From NCBI GenBank assembly GCA_017455065.1, contig JAFTBU010000049.1, positions 244,811-308,810 on the forward strand: DNA of 64,000 bases. Reading direction: 5' to 3'. This DNA comes from Bacteroidales bacterium. GTDB taxonomy: Bacteria; Bacteroidota; Bacteroidia; Bacteroidales; UBA932. The notes under the pieces were generated by a model. The model made no database searches. It was not told the origin of the DNA and saw only the letters and a program-made list of their open reading frames with translations. Positions 62,872 through 64,000 of the stretch are shown here, one piece after another; the first letter of the stretch is position 1, and every line of letters begins with the position of its first letter. Position numbers and translations under genes: made by a program.

Positions 62872-63008
62872 ATTCGTCAGCCCGGCGACCATGGCATCTA
62901 CGGCCCTCCAGACGGGTTCCGGTGGGCTGACGCCCCCAATTAGGCCTCGTCAGCCCGGGCACCCTTGCTTCCAGGCACTTCTGTTGAGGGTTCGCCGGGC
63001 TGACGAAT
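62872..63008 (+). repeat. Hairpin pair 1, stem CGTCAGCCC
   Basis: Stems 62876-62884 / 62924-62932 (9 pairs, 39-base loop) and 62948-62958 / 62995-63005 (11 pairs, 36-base loop) share CGTCAGCCC. The outer arms 62872-62888 and 62992-63008 are a perfect 17-base inverted repeat. Confidence 0.85.
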
Positions 63009-63039
63009 GTCGAAATGTACGGCTGAGCCCTGTGGCCGC

Positions 63040-63194
63040 CAACCCGAAATTCAGAAGGCAACTCCACCTGCCTTCCAGGGCCCTCCAGGGGGTATTGGCT
63101 TGCCTTCTGCACCCATTTGGTCCTCGGAAGGCAAGCCGACCCTGCTTGCAGAGGCTTCTGTTGGGGGTCCGGCGTACCTCTGAATTTCGGGTTG
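63040..63194 (+). repeat. Hairpin pair 2, stem CAGAAGGCAA
   Basis: Stem 63052-63061 / 63100-63109 (10 pairs, 38-base loop). The motif returns inverted at 63127-63137. The outer arms 63040-63055 and 63179-63194 are a perfect 16-base inverted repeat that includes GAAATTC / GAATTTC. The second loop holds GGGGGT at about 63163-63168. Confidence 0.85.
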
Positions 63195-63223
63195 CCCGTT
63201 GGAACCTCAAACACAGAAAAGCA

Positions 63224-63363
63224 AAATTCACCTGGAAAAGTAAAGTGCCACAGAACGCATTGTAGGGCAGGTTGGAGTTCCAGGCGAGGCGATTTCGCCT
63301 CACCTGGAAGACAAGGATGCCTCCCAGGCCTCTGCAGAGGGGGTCGCTCTTCCAGGTGAATTT
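63224..63363 (+). repeat. Hairpin pair 3, stem CACCTGGAA
   Basis: Stem 63300-63311 / 63348-63359 is 12 perfect pairs around a 36-base loop. The outer arms 63224-63237 and 63350-63363 are a perfect 14-base inverted repeat. A further hairpin joins 63280-63292 with 63295-63307 (12 of 13 pairs). Confidence 0.85.
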
Positions 63364-63387
63364 CGGGTTGAACCTTAATGCACATCA

Positions 63388-63512
63388 CGGGAGCAGGGGG
63401 ATGCCACTGAGTGCACTCCAGGGGGTGGTAGCGCTCCAGGTCTCGAGTCGGAGCCGACACCGGGAGCACGGTGGTGCCCTACAGTGCACTCTGGGAGGGG
63501 GTCGCGCTCCCG
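63388..63512 (+). repeat. Hairpin pair 4, stem CGGGAGC
   Basis: Stem 63461-63467 / 63506-63512 (7 pairs, 38-base loop). A weaker 5-pair partner lies at 63390-63394 / 63433-63437 with a 38-base loop. The two loops are direct repeats around AGTGCACTC and GGGGGT. Confidence 0.75.
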
Positions 63513-63593
63513 CCCCGTTCATTAACGGCCGTACCGGTAAAGCAGCGCCCTAAGGTGATGGCCGCGGCCGTACCGGCACGAAAAGCTAGAAAA

Positions 63594-63653
63594 TCGATGG
63601 CGGAGCGCACCCCCAGCAGACACGCCTACAAGCGCGGTCAACTCCGCCATCGA
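63594..63653 (-). repeat. Hairpin 5, reversed orientation
   Basis: Perfect 12-pair stem TCGATGGCGGAG / CTCCGCCATCGA with a 36-base loop. The loop matches the family only when read on the minus strand (GCTTGTAGG, then GCTGGGGGT). Confidence 0.8.
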
Positions 63654-63711
63654 CCCCTTTTTGGCCTCGCTGGCTGGACCTACCTGTCCCAGAGTGCCCT
63701 GGAAGGCCGAT

Positions 63712-63769
63712 TCACTCAGCCATCGAATTTCACGTTCAGGCTACCTGGGGGAAAGACGTGGCTGATTGA
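63712..63769 (+). repeat. Hairpin 6
   Basis: Stem 63712-63722 / 63759-63769 pairs at 10 of 11 positions with a 36-base loop holding CAGGCTACCTGGGGG. The boundary word GAATTTC lies just inside the left arm. Confidence 0.7.
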
Positions 63770-63771
63770 GG

Positions 63772-63803
63772 CCGCCGCCGCAATATACGCCCTGCGGCGG
63801 CGG
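63772..63803 (+). repeat. GC-rich hairpin next to the IS end
   Basis: Perfect 11-pair stem CCGCCGCCGCA / TGCGGCGGCGG with a 10-base loop. The loop is unlike the others, so it may be a separate element. Confidence 0.6.
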
Positions 63804-63878
63804 GGGTTGCGGCACCACCGCCGCGCGATGGCGAGGCGCGGCGGTTACGGGCGGGCTGCGGTGGACTCTGGGGTGAAG
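63804..63878. other. Short GC-rich non-coding spacer before the IS
   Basis: Compositionally biased sequence with CCGCCGCG-like runs and no gene, ending at the insertion-sequence terminus. Confidence 0.4.
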
Positions 63879-64000
63879 TGACCCCCAAAAGTTGGACGGT
63901 TTATTCTTGTTAAGAAGCTTGAGATTGGAACTGAGTCCGGTACTGCACCGGGCTCTTTCCTTTTAGCCTCAGTTTGATTCTATCGTTATTGTAGTACCGG
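63879..64000 (-). mobile_element. One end of an IS3-family insertion sequence (truncated by the window)
   Basis: The terminus TGACCCCCAAAAGTTGGACG is the typical end of IS3/IS150-group elements, followed inwards by the 3' end of a transposase. The rest lies beyond the window, so the target duplication cannot be checked. Confidence 0.85.
63910..64000 (-). CDS. IS3-family transposase, C-terminal end only
   Basis: Minus-strand frame ending at TAA (63910-63912). The last 29 residues read RYYNNDRIKLRLKG, then KSPVQYRTQFQ, matching the conserved tail of the IS3 OrfB integrase (YN..RI...L.G.SPV.YR). The start is outside the window. Confidence 0.85.
   Translation of the reverse strand, partial: RYYNNDRIKLRLKGKSPVQYRTQFQSQAS

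Larger units (their letters stand above)
62872..63803 (+). repeat. Array of hairpin repeats with changing stems and a similar loop
   Basis: At least eight hairpins, most with a 36-39 base loop. Stems of 7-12 pairs differ from unit to unit yet remain complementary. The loops share the pattern TGCyTnCAGGC..CT then GGGGGT near the 3' side. Hairpins come in pairs sharing one stem sequence, and pairs are bounded by GAAATTC on the left and GAATTTC(G/A) on the right in the first three units. One hairpin (63594-63653) carries the loop in the opposite orientation. No coding frame explains this. The origin is unknown; see findings. Confidence 0.8.

Noticed and set aside
62531-63265. Plus-strand open frame running from inside the MBL gene into the array
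   Set aside because: It overlaps a clear gene in another frame and then repeat DNA; composition is not protein-like.
62753-63469. A 238-codon minus-strand open frame across the hairpin array
   Set aside because: Pro/Arg-rich, low-complexity, no recognisable domain or start context. Its apparent peptide repeats follow from the DNA repeats, and the hairpin arms explain the sequence better.
62872-63803. CRISPR array
   Set aside because: The repeats are not identical direct repeats with unique spacers; units are palindromic, the stems vary and spacing is uneven. No cas gene is nearby.
62872-63803. Integron attC sites
   Set aside because: Size and hairpins are similar, but no GTTRRRY/RYYYAAC core words and no cassettes between the hairpins.

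Overview
The window is chromosomal DNA of a GC-rich member of the Bacteroidales. The evidence is two SusC/SusD pairs, DUF4421 and DUF4954 proteins, a one-component propeller/AraC regulator, lipoprotein glycosidases and promoter -7 boxes of the TAnnTTTG type. The genus cannot be fixed from sequence alone; an Alistipes/Rikenellaceae-like or uncultured gut or rumen lineage would fit. Nearly all of the window is one large accessory locus for eating pectin, in particular homogalacturonan and rhamnogalacturonan with arabinan or galactan side chains.

Layout. (1) 1-6426, plus strand: end of a GPH-type sugar symporter, a cytoplasmic GH43, a short lipoprotein GH67 alpha-glucuronidase, and a patatin/outer-membrane-barrel protein. 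(2) 6423-15254, minus strand: a DUF4421 protein, then a hexuronate operon transcribed GH28 - kdgK - LarA-like - pdxB - gnd - uxaE. (3) 15291-22975: a GH43, then GH28, a PL10-CE8 fusion and two tandem CE8 pectin methylesterases. (4) 23062-33930, minus strand: two tandem, closely related SusC/SusD uptake pairs, each with its own terminator or promoter. (5) 34105-36966: a membrane sensor with an AraC output domain and no histidine kinase. (6) 36935-43196: two tandem PL10 lyases, a KdgF cupin carrying a lipoprotein signal, and a large beta-helix protein of unknown function. (7) 43293-55292, plus strand: an eight-gene rhamnogalacturonan/rhamnose operon: GH28, GH54, VKOR-thioredoxin, GH2, rhaB, rhaA, rhaT, hydrolase. 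(8) 55345-62750: genes not obviously tied to pectin: DUF4954, SIS, UmuD, a degenerate M28, TPR, metallo-beta-lactamase fold. (9) 62751-64000: about 1.1 kb with no credible gene, holding an array of hairpins, followed by one end of an IS3-family element.

How it works together (inference). Methylesterases and PL10/GH28 enzymes cut pectin at the surface and in the periplasm. The SusC/D pairs import oligomers. KdgF linearises unsaturated uronates, and KdgK and UxaE feed the hexuronate pathway. GH54, GH43 and GH2 strip side chains. RhaT, RhaA and RhaB handle rhamnose. UxaC, UxuA/B, KDPG aldolase, rhamnulose-1-P aldolase and the nickel-pincer cofactor genes needed by LarA enzymes are not in the window.

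The most unusual items are the hairpin array at 62872-63803 (stems that change between units but stay paired, around loops of constant length and similar sequence) and a fungal-type GH54 arabinofuranosidase directly followed by its own apparent disulfide-forming enzyme.
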